A stretch of 50,803 nt of DNA, taken from contig CAIYVC010000137.1 of the NCBI GenBank assembly GCA_903929535.1, positions 1 to 50,803 of the forward strand, read 5' to 3'. The notes beneath the pieces were generated by a model. That model was given only the letters and a program-made list of their open reading frames with translations, did not search any database and was not told the origin of the DNA. The stretch's first letter is position 1, and every line of letters starts with the position of its first letter. This document shows positions 34,492 to 42,380 of the stretch, piece after piece. The DNA comes from an uncultured Caulobacteraceae bacterium (GTDB lineage Bacteria > Pseudomonadota > Alphaproteobacteria > Caulobacterales > Caulobacteraceae). Position numbers and translations under genes: made by a program.

Positions 34492-35333
34492 GCGTCCAGC
34501 CGCCCGACACTCTGGAAGCCAAGACCGAGCTCGCCCAGCACCAGGACGATCCGCCCCCGATCGAGGTGAAGGGCCTGATTTCCGCGTTCGGCGATCATAT
34601 CATCCACGACGGCCTGGACCTGACCGTGAAGTCGGGCGAGGTGCTGGGCGTGGTCGGTGGATCGGGCGCCGGCAAGTCGGTGCTGCTCAACACCATCATC
34701 GGCCTGAAGATCCCCGACGGCGGGACCATCAAGGTCTTCGGCCGCGACATCAACCGCTCGTCCGACGACCAGCTGGCGGTGATCGAGCGGCGCTGGGGCG
34801 TGCTGTTCCAGAACGGCGCCCTGTTCTCCAATCTGACCGTCCGCGAGAACGTCGCCGCCCCCTTCTTCGAACACACCGACATGCCGCGCGCCGACATCTA
34901 CGAGCTGGCCGACCTCAAGATCGGCCTGACCGGCCTGCCGCCCCACGCGGGGGACTTGAAGCCCGCGGAGCTGTCCGGTGGGATGCGCAAGCGCGCCGCC
35001 CTGGCCCGCGCCCTGGCGCTAGACCCTGACCTGCTGTTCCTCGACGAGCCGACCTCGGGCCTTGACCCGATCAGCGCCGGGGCCTTCGACGAACTGATCC
35101 GCGACCTCTCGGAAAGCCTGGGACTGACCGTCTTCATGATCACCCACGACCTGGATTCCCTCTACGCCATCTGCGACCGCATCGCCGTGATCGCCGACAA
35201 GAAGGTGGTGGCTTCCGGAACCATTCCCGAACTGAAGAAATCTCCACATCCGTGGATCCAGGAATACTTCAACGGACCGCGCGGCCGCGCGGCCGCCACG
35301 TCCCAGGCCGCTGCGCCTGAAGGAGCCGTCTGA
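34488..35333 (+). CDS. Mla-type ABC transporter ATP-binding protein (MlaF)
   Basis: Cytoplasmic ATPase powering lipid transport. 281 residues, with Walker A GGSGAGKS (57-64), Q-loop LFQNGALFSNLTVREN, ABC signature LSGGM (162-166), Walker B LLFLDEPTS (183-190) and the H-loop MITHDLDS. The FQNGALFSNLTVREN wording is typical of MlaF. ATG 34488 overlaps the permease stop by 4 nt, so translation is coupled. AAGGAG near its 3' end serves as the ribosome site of the following gene. Confidence 0.95.
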   Translation: MSVQPPDTLEAKTELAQHQDDPPPIEVKGLISAFGDHIIHDGLDLTVKSGEVLGVVGGSGAGKSVLLNTIIGLKIPDGGTIKVFGRDINRSSDDQLAVIERRWGVLFQNGALFSNLTVRENVAAPFFEHTDMPRADIYELADLKIGLTGLPPHAGDLKPAELSGGMRKRAALARALALDPDLLFLDEPTSGLDPISAGAFDELIRDLSESLGLTVFMITHDLDSLYAICDRIAVIADKKVVASGTIPELKKSPHPWIQEYFNGPRGRAAATSQAAAPEGAV

Positions 35334-36271
35334 TTGAGAGAAACGCCAACTACGCGATGGTCGGCTTCGCCTCCCTGGTGCTGTTCGTCGGCATGGCCGC
35401 CTTCGTGCTGTGGCTGGCGCAAATCCGCTTCGCCCGCGACTACGACATCTACGACATCGTGTTCGACGGGCCGGTGCGCGGCATCCAGCAGGGCGGCGAA
35501 GTCCACTTCAACGGCATCAAGGTCGGCGAGGTCACCCGCATCGCCCTGGACCCGGTCAACGCCAGCCGCGTGATCTCGCGCATCAAGGTCACCTCCGACG
35601 TGCCGATCCGCACCGACAGCTACGCCACCCTGGAGGCCCAGGGCATCACCGGCGTCAACTACGTCCAGATCACCGCCGGCACCCGCACCCGGCCCCTGCT
35701 GAAGCAGGCCACGCCCCACGGCCAGATTCCCGTTATCCGCAGCCAGAAGAGCGCGCTGGCCGACCTTCTGGAAGGCGGCGGCACGGTGCTGCAACGAAGC
35801 GTGGAGGCGTTGGATCGGGTCAACCGCCTGCTGTCGGACAGCAATCTGAAGACGGTCACCGGCATGCTGGAAGACGTCCAGTCGGTCACCGCCGAACTGC
35901 GCGAGCGCAAGGCGATCATCGCCGACGCCCAGCACGCCCTGCAGTCGATGGACGTGACCCTGCAGAAGGTCGGGGCGCTCAGCGACTCCACCAAGGGCCT
36001 GGTCGACGGCGACGCCAAGAAGACGCTGCAAAGCCTGGCCGCCGCCGCCGGCGACCTGCAGCAGACCTCCGCCAAGGCTCAGCAGCTGCTGGGCAAGCTG
36101 GAGGGTCCGACCACCGACTTCGCCACCAACGGCCTGCCCCAGCTGACCGCCACCCTCGGCAGCCTGCAGACCGCCACCGACTCTCTCAACCGCGTGCTCA
36201 GCGAAGCCGAGCGCAGCCCGGGGGCCCTGGTCTCCAAGCCGCCGGCCAAGGAAATCGAGGTCAAGCCGTGA
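35333..36271 (+). CDS. MCE-domain substrate-binding protein (MlaD), probable ATT start
   Basis: Periplasmic, membrane-anchored lipid-binding subunit of the Mla system. One membrane span is followed by the MCE domain (ARDYDIYDIVFDGPVRGIQ, GGEVHFNGIKVGEVTRI and TDSYATLEAQGITGVNYV cut). A long helical tail follows. The family usually begins M-E-R/T-x-A-N-Y-x-x-V-G. Here that sequence is encoded as ATT GAG AGA AAC GCC AAC TAC GCG, starting 7 nt after AAGGAG (35320-35325) and overlapping the TGA of the previous gene. ATG 35357 would remove this conserved segment and sit 31 nt from the ribosome site. I therefore choose ATT 35333 (312 residues), with a substitution of ATG as the other explanation. 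Confidence 0.88.
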   Translation: MERNANYAMVGFASLVLFVGMAAFVLWLAQIRFARDYDIYDIVFDGPVRGIQQGGEVHFNGIKVGEVTRIALDPVNASRVISRIKVTSDVPIRTDSYATLEAQGITGVNYVQITAGTRTRPLLKQATPHGQIPVIRSQKSALADLLEGGGTVLQRSVEALDRVNRLLSDSNLKTVTGMLEDVQSVTAELRERKAIIADAQHALQSMDVTLQKVGALSDSTKGLVDGDAKKTLQSLAAAAGDLQQTSAKAQQLLGKLEGPTTDFATNGLPQLTATLGSLQTATDSLNRVLSEAERSPGALVSKPPAKEIEVKP

Positions 36272-36888
36272 TCCGCTTCAACACCCCGATGCGCGGCGCT
36301 CTCGTCGCCCTGATCCTGCCCGTGGCGCTGGGAGGCTGTATCTCGGTCTTCCCCAAGGCCAAGCCGGTGCAGCTCTACAGCTTCGGTACGGCTGTTCCGG
36401 CGCCGGCCGGCGCTGCCGCTGCGGCAGGGGTCACGGTAGCCAAGGGCGCCACGGTCTTCCCGCCCGCCGTGGCCGGCGACCAGCTCCTGACCGCCACCGG
36501 CAGCGAACAGGCCTATATCGGCGGCGCCCGCTGGGTCGGTCCTGCGGCGCTTTTGTTCGACGCGGCGCTGATGAAGGCGTTCGACGCGCCCGGCTCGCCG
36601 CGTCTGGTGGAGCGGGGCGAACCGCTCAAGGCCAACAGCACCCTGCGTCTGGACGTCCGCACCTTCGAGGCCCGCTATCCCGGCCCGACGGTGACCGTGC
36701 AGGTCCGCGCCACCCTGATCCGCAACGCCGACCGCACCATCGCTGGCGAGAAGATGTTCGAGGCCAATGTCCCGGCTTCCGACAACCGCCAGACCGCCAT
36801 CGTGGCCGGCTTTGACAGCGCGGTCGGCAAGGTGATCGGCGACATCCGCGACTGGACGGCGGTCATGGCGCCAGGCGTTAAGCCCTAG
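36268..36888 (+). CDS. ABC-type transport auxiliary lipoprotein
   Basis: Outer-membrane-associated lipoprotein of the ABC_trans_aux (PqiC-like) family, encoded last in the Mla operon. The GTG at 36268 overlaps the MlaD stop (GTGA). The 206-residue product has a signal with lipobox ALGGC (Cys about 24) and a [10 protein letters not shown] region. SNT-like family motifs follow: the [17 protein letters not shown] helix, then [14 protein letters not shown]. The usual PqiC arrangement RVVRLP-like site is not clear. It probably couples the MCE protein to the outer membrane. Its stop overlaps the convergent folD stop by CTAG. Confidence 0.85.
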   Translation: MIRFNTPMRGALVALILPVALGGCISVFPKAKPVQLYSFGTAVPAPAGAAAAAGVTVAKGATVFPPAVAGDQLLTATGSEQAYIGGARWVGPAALLFDAALMKAFDAPGSPRLVERGEPLKANSTLRLDVRTFEARYPGPTVTVQVRATLIRNADRTIAGEKMFEANVPASDNRQTAIVAGFDSAVGKVIGDIRDWTAVMAPGVKP

Positions 36889-37781
36889 GGCTCAAGGCCT
36901 GCCAGCCGCCGCGCGGCGATCAGGGTGTTGTCCAGCAGGCAGGCGATGGTCATCGGACCGACGCCGCCGGGCACGGGCGTGATCGCTCCGGCGACTTCGA
37001 GCGCCTCCTCGAACGCCACGTCGCCGACGATGCGGGTCTTGCCCGCCGCCGCCGCGTCCGGATCGCGTGAGGGCAGGCGGGTGATGCCGACGTCGATCAC
37101 CACCGCGCCGGGCTTGATCCAGTCGCTCCGCACCATTTCCGCGCGCCCTGCGGCGGCCACCAGGATGTCGGCCTGACGGCAGACGGCGGGCAGGTCCTTG
37201 GTCCGCGAATGGGCGATAGTGACGGTGCAGTCGGCCTGCAGCAGCAGCTGCGCCATCGGCTTGCCCATCAGGTTGGAGCGGCCCACCACAACGGCGGTCT
37301 TGCCTGAGAGGTCACCCACCACGTCCTTGATCAGCATCAGGCACCCGGCGGGGGTGCAGGACACCAGTCCCGGCAGGCCCGAAGCCAGGCGTCCGGCGTT
37401 GGTCACGGTCAGGCCGTCGACGTCCTTGTCCGGATGGATGGCGGCGATCACCGGGGCGGAGTCCAGATGGCCGGGCAGGGGCAGCTGCACCAGGATGCCG
37501 TGGATGTCCTTGTCCGCGTTCAGCTTGGAGACCAGCTGGATCAGCTCGGCCTGCGAGGTGTTGGCCGGCAGCCGGTGGGTTTCCGAGCGCATGCCCGCCG
37601 CCTCGGTCTGCTCGCCCTTGCTCTTCACATAGATCTGGCTGGCCGGGTCCTCGCCCACCAGCACTACGGCCAGGCCCGGCTGGATGCGGTGCAGGGCCTT
37701 CAGCTTGGCGACGTCCTCGCCGATACGGGCGCGCAGGCCGGCCGCGAACGCCTTGCCGTCGATGATCCGCGCCTGAGTCAT
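36885..37781 (-). CDS. folD: Bifunctional methylenetetrahydrofolate dehydrogenase/cyclohydrolase FolD
   Basis: Cytoplasmic one-carbon enzyme interconverting methylene-, methenyl- and 10-formyl-tetrahydrofolate with NADP. The 298-residue protein has the catalytic YVKSK (Y51, K55), [24 protein letters not shown], the cofactor site [11 protein letters not shown] and the terminal [18 protein letters not shown]. Length is normal. It lies alone between the Mla operon (convergent, overlapping by 4 nt) and the terminator of the secreted-protein operon. Confidence 0.97.
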   Translation of the reverse strand: MTQARIIDGKAFAAGLRARIGEDVAKLKALHRIQPGLAVVLVGEDPASQIYVKSKGEQTEAAGMRSETHRLPANTSQAELIQLVSKLNADKDIHGILVQLPLPGHLDSAPVIAAIHPDKDVDGLTVTNAGRLASGLPGLVSCTPAGCLMLIKDVVGDLSGKTAVVVGRSNLMGKPMAQLLLQADCTVTIAHSRTKDLPAVCRQADILVAAAGRAEMVRSDWIKPGAVVIDVGITRLPSRDPDAAAAGKTRIVGDVAFEEALEVAGAITPVPGGVGPMTIACLLDNTLIAARRLAGLEP

Positions 37782-37861
37782 GCTGGGCTCCGAGATTGCG
37801 GTGAACTGCTAGATCGGTCGTGATGGACGTGCAAGCCGCCAGAAACGAACCCTGAAACGAA

Positions 37862-37887
37862 CAGGGCGGACCTCGCGGCCCGCCCTG
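37862..37887 (-). terminator. Hairpin terminator after the second GHWEG cassette
   Basis: CAGGGCGG (37862-37869) and CCGCCCTG (37880-37887) form a perfect 8-bp stem with a 10-nt loop. On the minus strand the stem is followed by TTCGTTTC. It lies 26 bp after the stop at 37913. A smaller GGCC-GAAA-GGCC hairpin lies in between. Confidence 0.65.
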
Positions 37888-37912
37888 CAACGTCTGGAGG
37901 CCGAAAGGCCGA

Positions 37913-38623
37913 TTACATGTGGTGGTCGGCCATGCAGGCGAACTGCCGCAGGGTATAGCCCGGCTGCTTCTTCAGGGTGAAGGCCGCGGTCCAGGGCTTG
38001 GTGTAGAATTCCGGGTCGGTGATGATCACCTTGCCGTTCACCGTCTTGCCGTCGGCCGACAGGGTGAAACGCTCCTGGGTCTTCAGCTGCAGACCGTGCG
38101 GCAGGCCCGTGTAGTCCAGCCAGGTCTCGTTGTTGTAGTTGATGCCATCGAGCACCAGGGTCTTGCCTTCCCACTTGGCGGTGGTGTTGCCGAGCCAGCG
38201 CGGATCGGATTCCGGGTCCAACGGCTGGCCGAAATAGGTGATCAGGAAGGTGTGGTTGGTCTCGTGCACGAAGTCGACGTGCTTGTCGTACTGCAGGATC
38301 AGGAACGGGTACTTGGTGTAGAGCAGCCGAGGCTCGCCCTGCAGCAGGCACTCGTTGATCGGGTCGGCCTTCATGTTGGCCTTGTGCTTGGCATACAGAG
38401 CCTTGCCCGCGGCGTTCAGCGGCGGAGCCGCGCCATTGGCCTGCTTCAGCGCCACTTGCGGGGTGGTGTTGATCCACTTGCCGTTGAAGTTGGGCACGCC
38501 CGCCTTGGGGGCGCCGAAGACCGGCGCTCCGCCAACCGGGCCCTGAGCCGCCGCCGGCATGGCGGCGGTCATGGCGAGACCGGCGATGGCGGCCATCGCG
38601 CCGAGTTTCATCTTGCTGATCAT
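37913..38623 (-). CDS. Secreted protein of the GHWEG-type family, function unknown (copy 3)
   Basis: 236-residue exported protein with a Sec signal (LGAMAAIAGLAMTAAMPAAA). Family blocks: NFNGKW, the CLLQGEPRLLYTKYPFLILQ region, AKWEGKTLVLDGINYNNETW, LDYTGLPHGLQ, VIITDPEFYTKPWTAAFTL and a C-terminal FACMADHHM. The GHWEGD motif is degenerate here (TTAKWEGKT). It follows copy 4 with an ATGA overlap, so the two are translationally coupled. No enzyme fold or catalytic residues are evident to me; a periplasmic binding or chaperone-like role is only a guess. Confidence 0.8.
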   Translation of the reverse strand: MISKMKLGAMAAIAGLAMTAAMPAAAQGPVGGAPVFGAPKAGVPNFNGKWINTTPQVALKQANGAAPPLNAAGKALYAKHKANMKADPINECLLQGEPRLLYTKYPFLILQYDKHVDFVHETNHTFLITYFGQPLDPESDPRWLGNTTAKWEGKTLVLDGINYNNETWLDYTGLPHGLQLKTQERFTLSADGKTVNGKVIITDPEFYTKPWTAAFTLKKQPGYTLRQFACMADHHM

Positions 38624-39438
38624 CGGGCCACCGTCACGCCGTTCACCGACTTGTTTCGGTTGTTTTCTTCACAGGTGTACTCGGAGACCTTGATGTCGCT
38701 GCGCCACGGATAGGTGCGCTCGGCCGTCCACGGCTTGGTGTAGTGGTCCGGGTCGGTGATGGTGATCAGGTCGCGCAGCTCCACGCCGCCGAAGCGGTTG
38801 GTGAACTTGGTGATCTCTTCGTGCAGGTGCAGCTTCAGCCCGTGCGACAGGGACTCTTCGTCCAGCTGAGTCTTGTTGTTGAAGTGGTCGGTCTCCACCA
38901 CCAGGGTGTTGCCTTCCCAGTGGCCTTCCGAATAGCCCAGGTAGGTCAGGGGTTCGTTCTTCGGCGCCGGCTTGTCCATGTGGATGTAGCGGATGTTGTG
39001 CGCCACTTCGTTCAGCACGGTGATCAGCCCGGGGGCGTAGTCGTACTGGATGGGGTAGGGCGAGGCGAGCATCCGGGGCAGGCCGTGCGGGTAGCAGTCG
39101 GTCGAGGCGTCCACGATCGGCGTGCCGGCCTTTTCCATGTCCAGGTGGTGCTGGCGGCTGGCGGCTTCCATCGGCGTCAGCGGCAGCAGGCTGGCGGCCT
39201 CTTCCGGGTTTTGACGCGGATTGGTCATCGGGCGGAAGGTGCGGTCGTAGCCCCGCGTCCACCAGACCCCCTGGAAGTCGCGCGGGTCGCTCGGCGCCGG
39301 GATGGCGTTCCACAGCTTGGCCTGAGCGGTTTGTTGTTCGTCAGTCTGCGGTCCGCGTTGCGCCAGCGCCAGCGGCGCGGCCAACAGGGCCAGGGCGCAA
39401 GCCCCCGTGGCCAATGTCGCCCAATGTTCGACTTTCAC
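38620..39438 (-). CDS. Secreted protein of the GHWEG-type family, function unknown (copy 4)
   Basis: 272-residue exported protein, first gene of the operon with copy 3. GTG 39438 has GGAGGAAG 3-10 nt upstream, better than GTG 39450. The signal is ALALLAAPLALAQ. The mature part shows DFQGVWWTRGYDRTF, CYPHGLPRMLASPYPIQ, NIRYIHMDKP, GYSEGHWEGNTLVVETDHF and LITITDPDHYTKPWTAER, then CEENNR. Of the four copies this has the best conserved motif. An operator-like motif shared with the iclR promoter lies 53-82 bp upstream, linking the operon to that regulator. Function unknown. Confidence 0.82.
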   Translation of the reverse strand: MKVEHWATLATGACALALLAAPLALAQRGPQTDEQQTAQAKLWNAIPAPSDPRDFQGVWWTRGYDRTFRPMTNPRQNPEEAASLLPLTPMEAASRQHHLDMEKAGTPIVDASTDCYPHGLPRMLASPYPIQYDYAPGLITVLNEVAHNIRYIHMDKPAPKNEPLTYLGYSEGHWEGNTLVVETDHFNNKTQLDEESLSHGLKLHLHEEITKFTNRFGGVELRDLITITDPDHYTKPWTAERTYPWRSDIKVSEYTCEENNRNKSVNGVTVAR

Positions 39439-39490
39439 GTCTTCCTCCACTTCCCTGTGGGCCGTTATCTGATCTCGGCCTGTTGTCGGC

Positions 39491-39520
39491 CGATAATCGC
39501 CCTATTCGTGCAATTAGCGC
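39491..39520. promoter_or_regulatory. Candidate IclR operator upstream of the secreted-protein operon
   Basis: CGATAAT, 10 nt, GTGC, 6 nt, CGC: the same pattern with identical spacing occurs upstream of iclR (40515-40544). The right half reads GTGC-AATTAG-CGCAC, a near-palindrome. Its position 53 bp before the GTG of copy 4 fits a promoter operator. Confidence 0.55.
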
Positions 39521-39603
39521 ACACCGTAGCGGCGTCGTCCATGATAGGTCAACAGGCGGTATACCGGCTAGTGCGGCGAAGAGAAATTCGCCCCGATATT
39601 TGA

Positions 39604-40494
39604 CTAGACCTGCTCGATCAGCTGGCTGATTTCCTCGGCCGCTTCTTGAAGCAGCGGCAGGAAGCGTCCGACCATCAGGGAGTTGGACAGGCGCGAGGCC
39701 TCACCCCCCGCCTGCAGGGCGGCGATGATCCGTCCGCGGTGGTCCCGGATCGGCACCGACAGGGCGCGCAGCCCGATGTCCAGCTCCTGGTCGTTGATGC
39801 TGAAGCCGTTGCGGCCGGCCTCCTCGATACGGGCCAGGACCTCTTTGGGCTCGGTGGTGGTGAAGCTGGTGAACTTGACCGGCGGGAAGCCGCGCAGGAC
39901 CGTCTGAACCTCGTCCGGCTCCAGTCCGGCCAGCAGGATGCGGCCCATGGAGGTGCAGAAGGCCGGCACGCGCAGGCCCATGGCGCCGCCCAAACCCCGG
40001 GGGCCTCCCGACGAAGGCGCCACGTTGCGGTTGCGGCGGGCGACGGAGGTGTAGAGCACCTGGGCGCCGTCCAGCTTGCCCATGGCGCAGGTTTCGTCGA
40101 TCTGATCGCGCAGCCGGTCCAGCACCACCTGCACCGATCCTTCAGGCCCGAGGTTGCGCAGATAGGCGCGTGCCAGCGGCAGGAAGCGGGACTCCAGCAC
40201 GAAGGCCGTGCCCTCCATGCGCACGTAGCCGACCTTCTCCAGAGTGTAGAGGCAGCGGCGCGCAGTGGCGCGGGCCAGGCCCGTGACCTTGGCGGCTTCG
40301 GAGACCGTCAGCTTGGGCCCGTTGGTGACGAAGGCCTGCAGCACCAAAAGGCCCCGCGCCAGCGACAGCATGAAGTGCGGGTCGCCGGAAAAGGCGTCCA
40401 TGTCCGCCGCGGACGGCGGGTCGCGCAGGATGGAGGGCGCCGTCCGGGTCGATCTCACGGTCTGGTTCAAGGGCGGTCTCTGCTCGGATATCAA
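39604..40494 (-). CDS. IclR-family transcriptional regulator (PcaR/PobR-like)
   Basis: Ligand-responsive regulator of 296 residues. The winged helix-turn-helix lies at about 45-105 (LARGLLVLQAFVTNGPKLTV, AAKVTGLARATARRCLYTLE). A GAF-like effector domain follows (CAMGKLDGAQVLYTSVARR, ILLAGLEPDE and NGFSINDQELDIGLRALSVP). The motif wording is that of the PcaR/PobR/CatR subgroup controlling aromatic catabolism. A TTG at 40494 gives the longest frame; ATG 40401 (MDAFSGDPHFM) matches where many relatives begin, so the start is uncertain. It is transcribed toward the secreted-protein operon, with an operator candidate upstream of both. Confidence 0.9.
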   Translation of the reverse strand: MISEQRPPLNQTVRSTRTAPSILRDPPSAADMDAFSGDPHFMLSLARGLLVLQAFVTNGPKLTVSEAAKVTGLARATARRCLYTLEKVGYVRMEGTAFVLESRFLPLARAYLRNLGPEGSVQVVLDRLRDQIDETCAMGKLDGAQVLYTSVARRNRNVAPSSGGPRGLGGAMGLRVPAFCTSMGRILLAGLEPDEVQTVLRGFPPVKFTSFTTTEPKEVLARIEEAGRNGFSINDQELDIGLRALSVPIRDHRGRIIAALQAGGEASRLSNSLMVGRFLPLLQEAAEEISQLIEQV

Positions 40495-40514
40495 CCCACG
40501 GGGGGTATTTTGGG

Positions 40515-40544
40515 CGATAATAGACGCTTAGGTGCGAATATCGC
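40515..40544. promoter_or_regulatory. Candidate IclR operator upstream of iclR
   Basis: CGATAAT-N10-GTGC-N6-CGC with the same spacing as at 39491-39520. Here it is also an inverted repeat with GCGATA at 40514-40519 and TATCGC at 40539-40544. It lies 20-50 bp upstream of the iclR frame, consistent with autoregulation. Confidence 0.55.
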
Positions 40545-40735
40545 TCACTCCGAGGCGGGGTTCAAGCAGGCAGTTGCAAGGAAAAACAAGTCCGCGCCGC
40601 GCGCGGGTCCTTGCCGCCGTTGCGGCCGATAGTCATCTCCTGTTCAGAGAAACTGTTCTTTAGATTAGTCACGTGCTAGACTGCGCTACCTTTTCACGCC
40701 TAGCCGGCGGCCTTTACGAACAACAGGAGTGTTCT

Positions 40736-41119
40736 ATGCAAGTTTCCAAGAAGATGCTGGCCCTGGCCGGCTTTGCGGCGGTGGCTCTGTCGGCCGCTCC
40801 GGCTTTCGCGCACCACTCGTTCGCGATGTTCGACTCCACCAAGAACATGACCCTCGATGGCACCATCAAGGAATTCCAGTGGACCAACCCCCACTCCTGG
40901 ATCCAGATCGTCGTGAAGGACGCCGCGGGCAAGGACGTTGAATGGTCGATCGAAGGCGGCTCGCCGAACGGTCTGGCCCGTCAAGGCTGGAAGCGCACCT
41001 CGCTGAAGCCCGGCGACAAGGCCGTGGCCGTTGTGCACCCCCTGAAAGATGGCACCGCGGGCGGTTCGCTCGTCACCGTCTCCGTCGGTGGCCAACAAGT
41101 CGGCGCCGCTCGCGGCTAA
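40736..41119 (+). CDS. DUF6152-family secreted protein
   Basis: 127-residue exported protein. The signal is LALAGFAAVALSAAPAFA, cut before the mature N-terminus HHSFAMFD, which carries two histidines. DUF6152 landmarks follow: TLDGTIKEFQWTNPHSWIQI, VEWSIEGGSPNGLARQGWK, LKPGDKAVAVVHPLKDGTAG. The function is unknown, though the mature HHS start could bind metal. Proteins of this family commonly accompany the GHWEG family, as here. AGGAG lies 6 nt before ATG 40736, and a clear terminator follows. It has its own promoter, divergent from iclR. Confidence 0.88.
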   Translation: MQVSKKMLALAGFAAVALSAAPAFAHHSFAMFDSTKNMTLDGTIKEFQWTNPHSWIQIVVKDAAGKDVEWSIEGGSPNGLARQGWKRTSLKPGDKAVAVVHPLKDGTAGGSLVTVSVGGQQVGAARG

Positions 41120-41144
41120 GACTGGCTTCAAGCCAACAAGATCG

Positions 41145-41176
41145 AGGCGGGCCCTTCGCGGGGCTCGCCTTTTTCT
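41145..41176 (+). terminator. Rho-independent terminator of the DUF6152 gene
   Basis: A G/C stem formed by AGGCGGGCCC and GGGCTCGCCT (one mismatch) around TTCGCGG is followed by TTTTTCTTT. It lies 26 bp after the DUF6152 stop and 22 bp before the convergent Rieske gene stop. Confidence 0.75.
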
Positions 41177-41197
41177 TTGCCTGATCGATTCTGAAAA

Positions 41198-42247
41198 CTA
41201 GGCCGCCGCTTCCCTGTCAGCTTCCGCCTGCAGCATCCGCCCCAGCAGGGCGCGGCCCTGCTGCAGCCCGGCGTCGGCGGCGATAGCTGTCATGCGCTCG
41301 TGCGGGTGCTCGTCGATCACCGCCTGTTGCGCCTGGATGATGGCCTTGTCCTCGGCGAAGGCGATGGCGGTCTGCCGGTGGATCTCCTCGGTGACCAAGG
41401 CATTGTCGAGCTCGAAGCCATTGGCCGCCGCCCAGAAGTAGTGGGTCGAACCTTCCGTCTCCGGCGTCAGGCACTGGACGGTGTGGAACACCAGGGCCTC
41501 GGGCGGCCGCGCGCCTTCCAGGGCTCCGCAGCCCGCCGGCGCCGAGCCGAAGTCCATCGACAGGACATTGCCCGCCATCCGCCAGTCGTAGATCTGCCAG
41601 CGGTCCACCAGCCCCTCGAACCGCGCCAGGGCCTTCAGATAGGGCGGCAGGGGGATGTTGCTGTACAGGCGGGAGATGCGCAGGCCCCAGTCGAACCGCT
41701 CGATCCGGGGCTTGATCTCAGCGCTGACCTTGCCGCCGCCCAGCGTGTTCTCGTGCACGAACGCCAGGTGCGAGAAGTCCAGCAGGTTGTCCATCACGGT
41801 GACGTAGTTAGCCCGGTCGTAGTGCAGATAGCCGGGCAGGGCGCGCCAGTTAGGGTCGGCCAGCCAGTGGGCGTCGGGGATCAGGGCCGGATCGGCCAGG
41901 GCGGGGTCGCCCATCCAGATCCACAGATAGCGGTGGCGCTCCACCAGCGGATAGGTCTTCAGCTTCAGGTTCGGGCTGATCATCTCCTGGCCCGGCACCT
42001 CGACGCAGCGCCCGCCCTGGCCGAACAGCAGGCCGTGGTACATGCAGCGTAGCTGACCCTCTTCCAGCCGCCCCGCCGAGAGCGGCGCCAGCCGGTGCGG
42101 GCAGCGGTCGGCCGCGGCCACGGGCAGGCCGTCGGCGTCGCGATAGAGCACCAGCGCCTCGCCCAGGATGCGCCGGGCGACCAGGGCGCCGGGCTGCAGT
42201 TCGACATCCCACGCCGCTGCGTACCAGGTATTCTTCAGGGCCTTCAT
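41198..42247 (-). CDS. Rieske-type aromatic ring oxygenase/O-demethylase alpha subunit
   Basis: 349-residue oxygenase of the vanillate O-demethylase (VanA)-like group. The Rieske [2Fe-2S] ligands are C49 and H51 (RCPHR) and C68 and H71 (LRCMYHGL). The mononuclear iron site is NLLDFSHLAFVHE with H160 and H165. ATG 42247 has GGGAGAGA upstream; the longer frame from 42466 is rejected. No ferredoxin-reductase partner (VanB) is adjacent, so it must share an electron donor. The divergent cupin gene suggests a pathway role. The substrate is likely an aromatic acid or methoxy-aromatic but is not fixed by sequence. Confidence 0.9.
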   Translation of the reverse strand: MKALKNTWYAAAWDVELQPGALVARRILGEALVLYRDADGLPVAAADRCPHRLAPLSAGRLEEGQLRCMYHGLLFGQGGRCVEVPGQEMISPNLKLKTYPLVERHRYLWIWMGDPALADPALIPDAHWLADPNWRALPGYLHYDRANYVTVMDNLLDFSHLAFVHENTLGGGKVSAEIKPRIERFDWGLRISRLYSNIPLPPYLKALARFEGLVDRWQIYDWRMAGNVLSMDFGSAPAGCGALEGARPPEALVFHTVQCLTPETEGSTHYFWAAANGFELDNALVTEEIHRQTAIAFAEDKAIIQAQQAVIDEHPHERMTAIAADAGLQQGRALLGRMLQAEADREAAA

Positions 42248-42272
42248 GGCGTCTCTCCCTGTGCGTCCGGCT

Positions 42273-42282
42273 ATGTATACAT
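42273..42282. promoter_or_regulatory. Palindrome ATGTATACAT in the Rieske/cupin divergent promoter
   Basis: A perfect 10-bp palindrome of the kind bound by GntR (FadR-type) regulators lies 26 bp upstream of the Rieske ATG, and 99 bp from the cupin start. It is AT-rich against a GC-rich background. No GntR gene is in the window, so the binding protein is unknown. Confidence 0.45.
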
Positions 42283-42380
42283 TTCTTGTGTGGCCTTGTG
42301 GCCTGCGCAGGCTAACATCCTCCAGCCCCGCCGGACGGACAAGGCGGGCCCGACAAGCACGGCCCCGAGGAGACGGTTCG

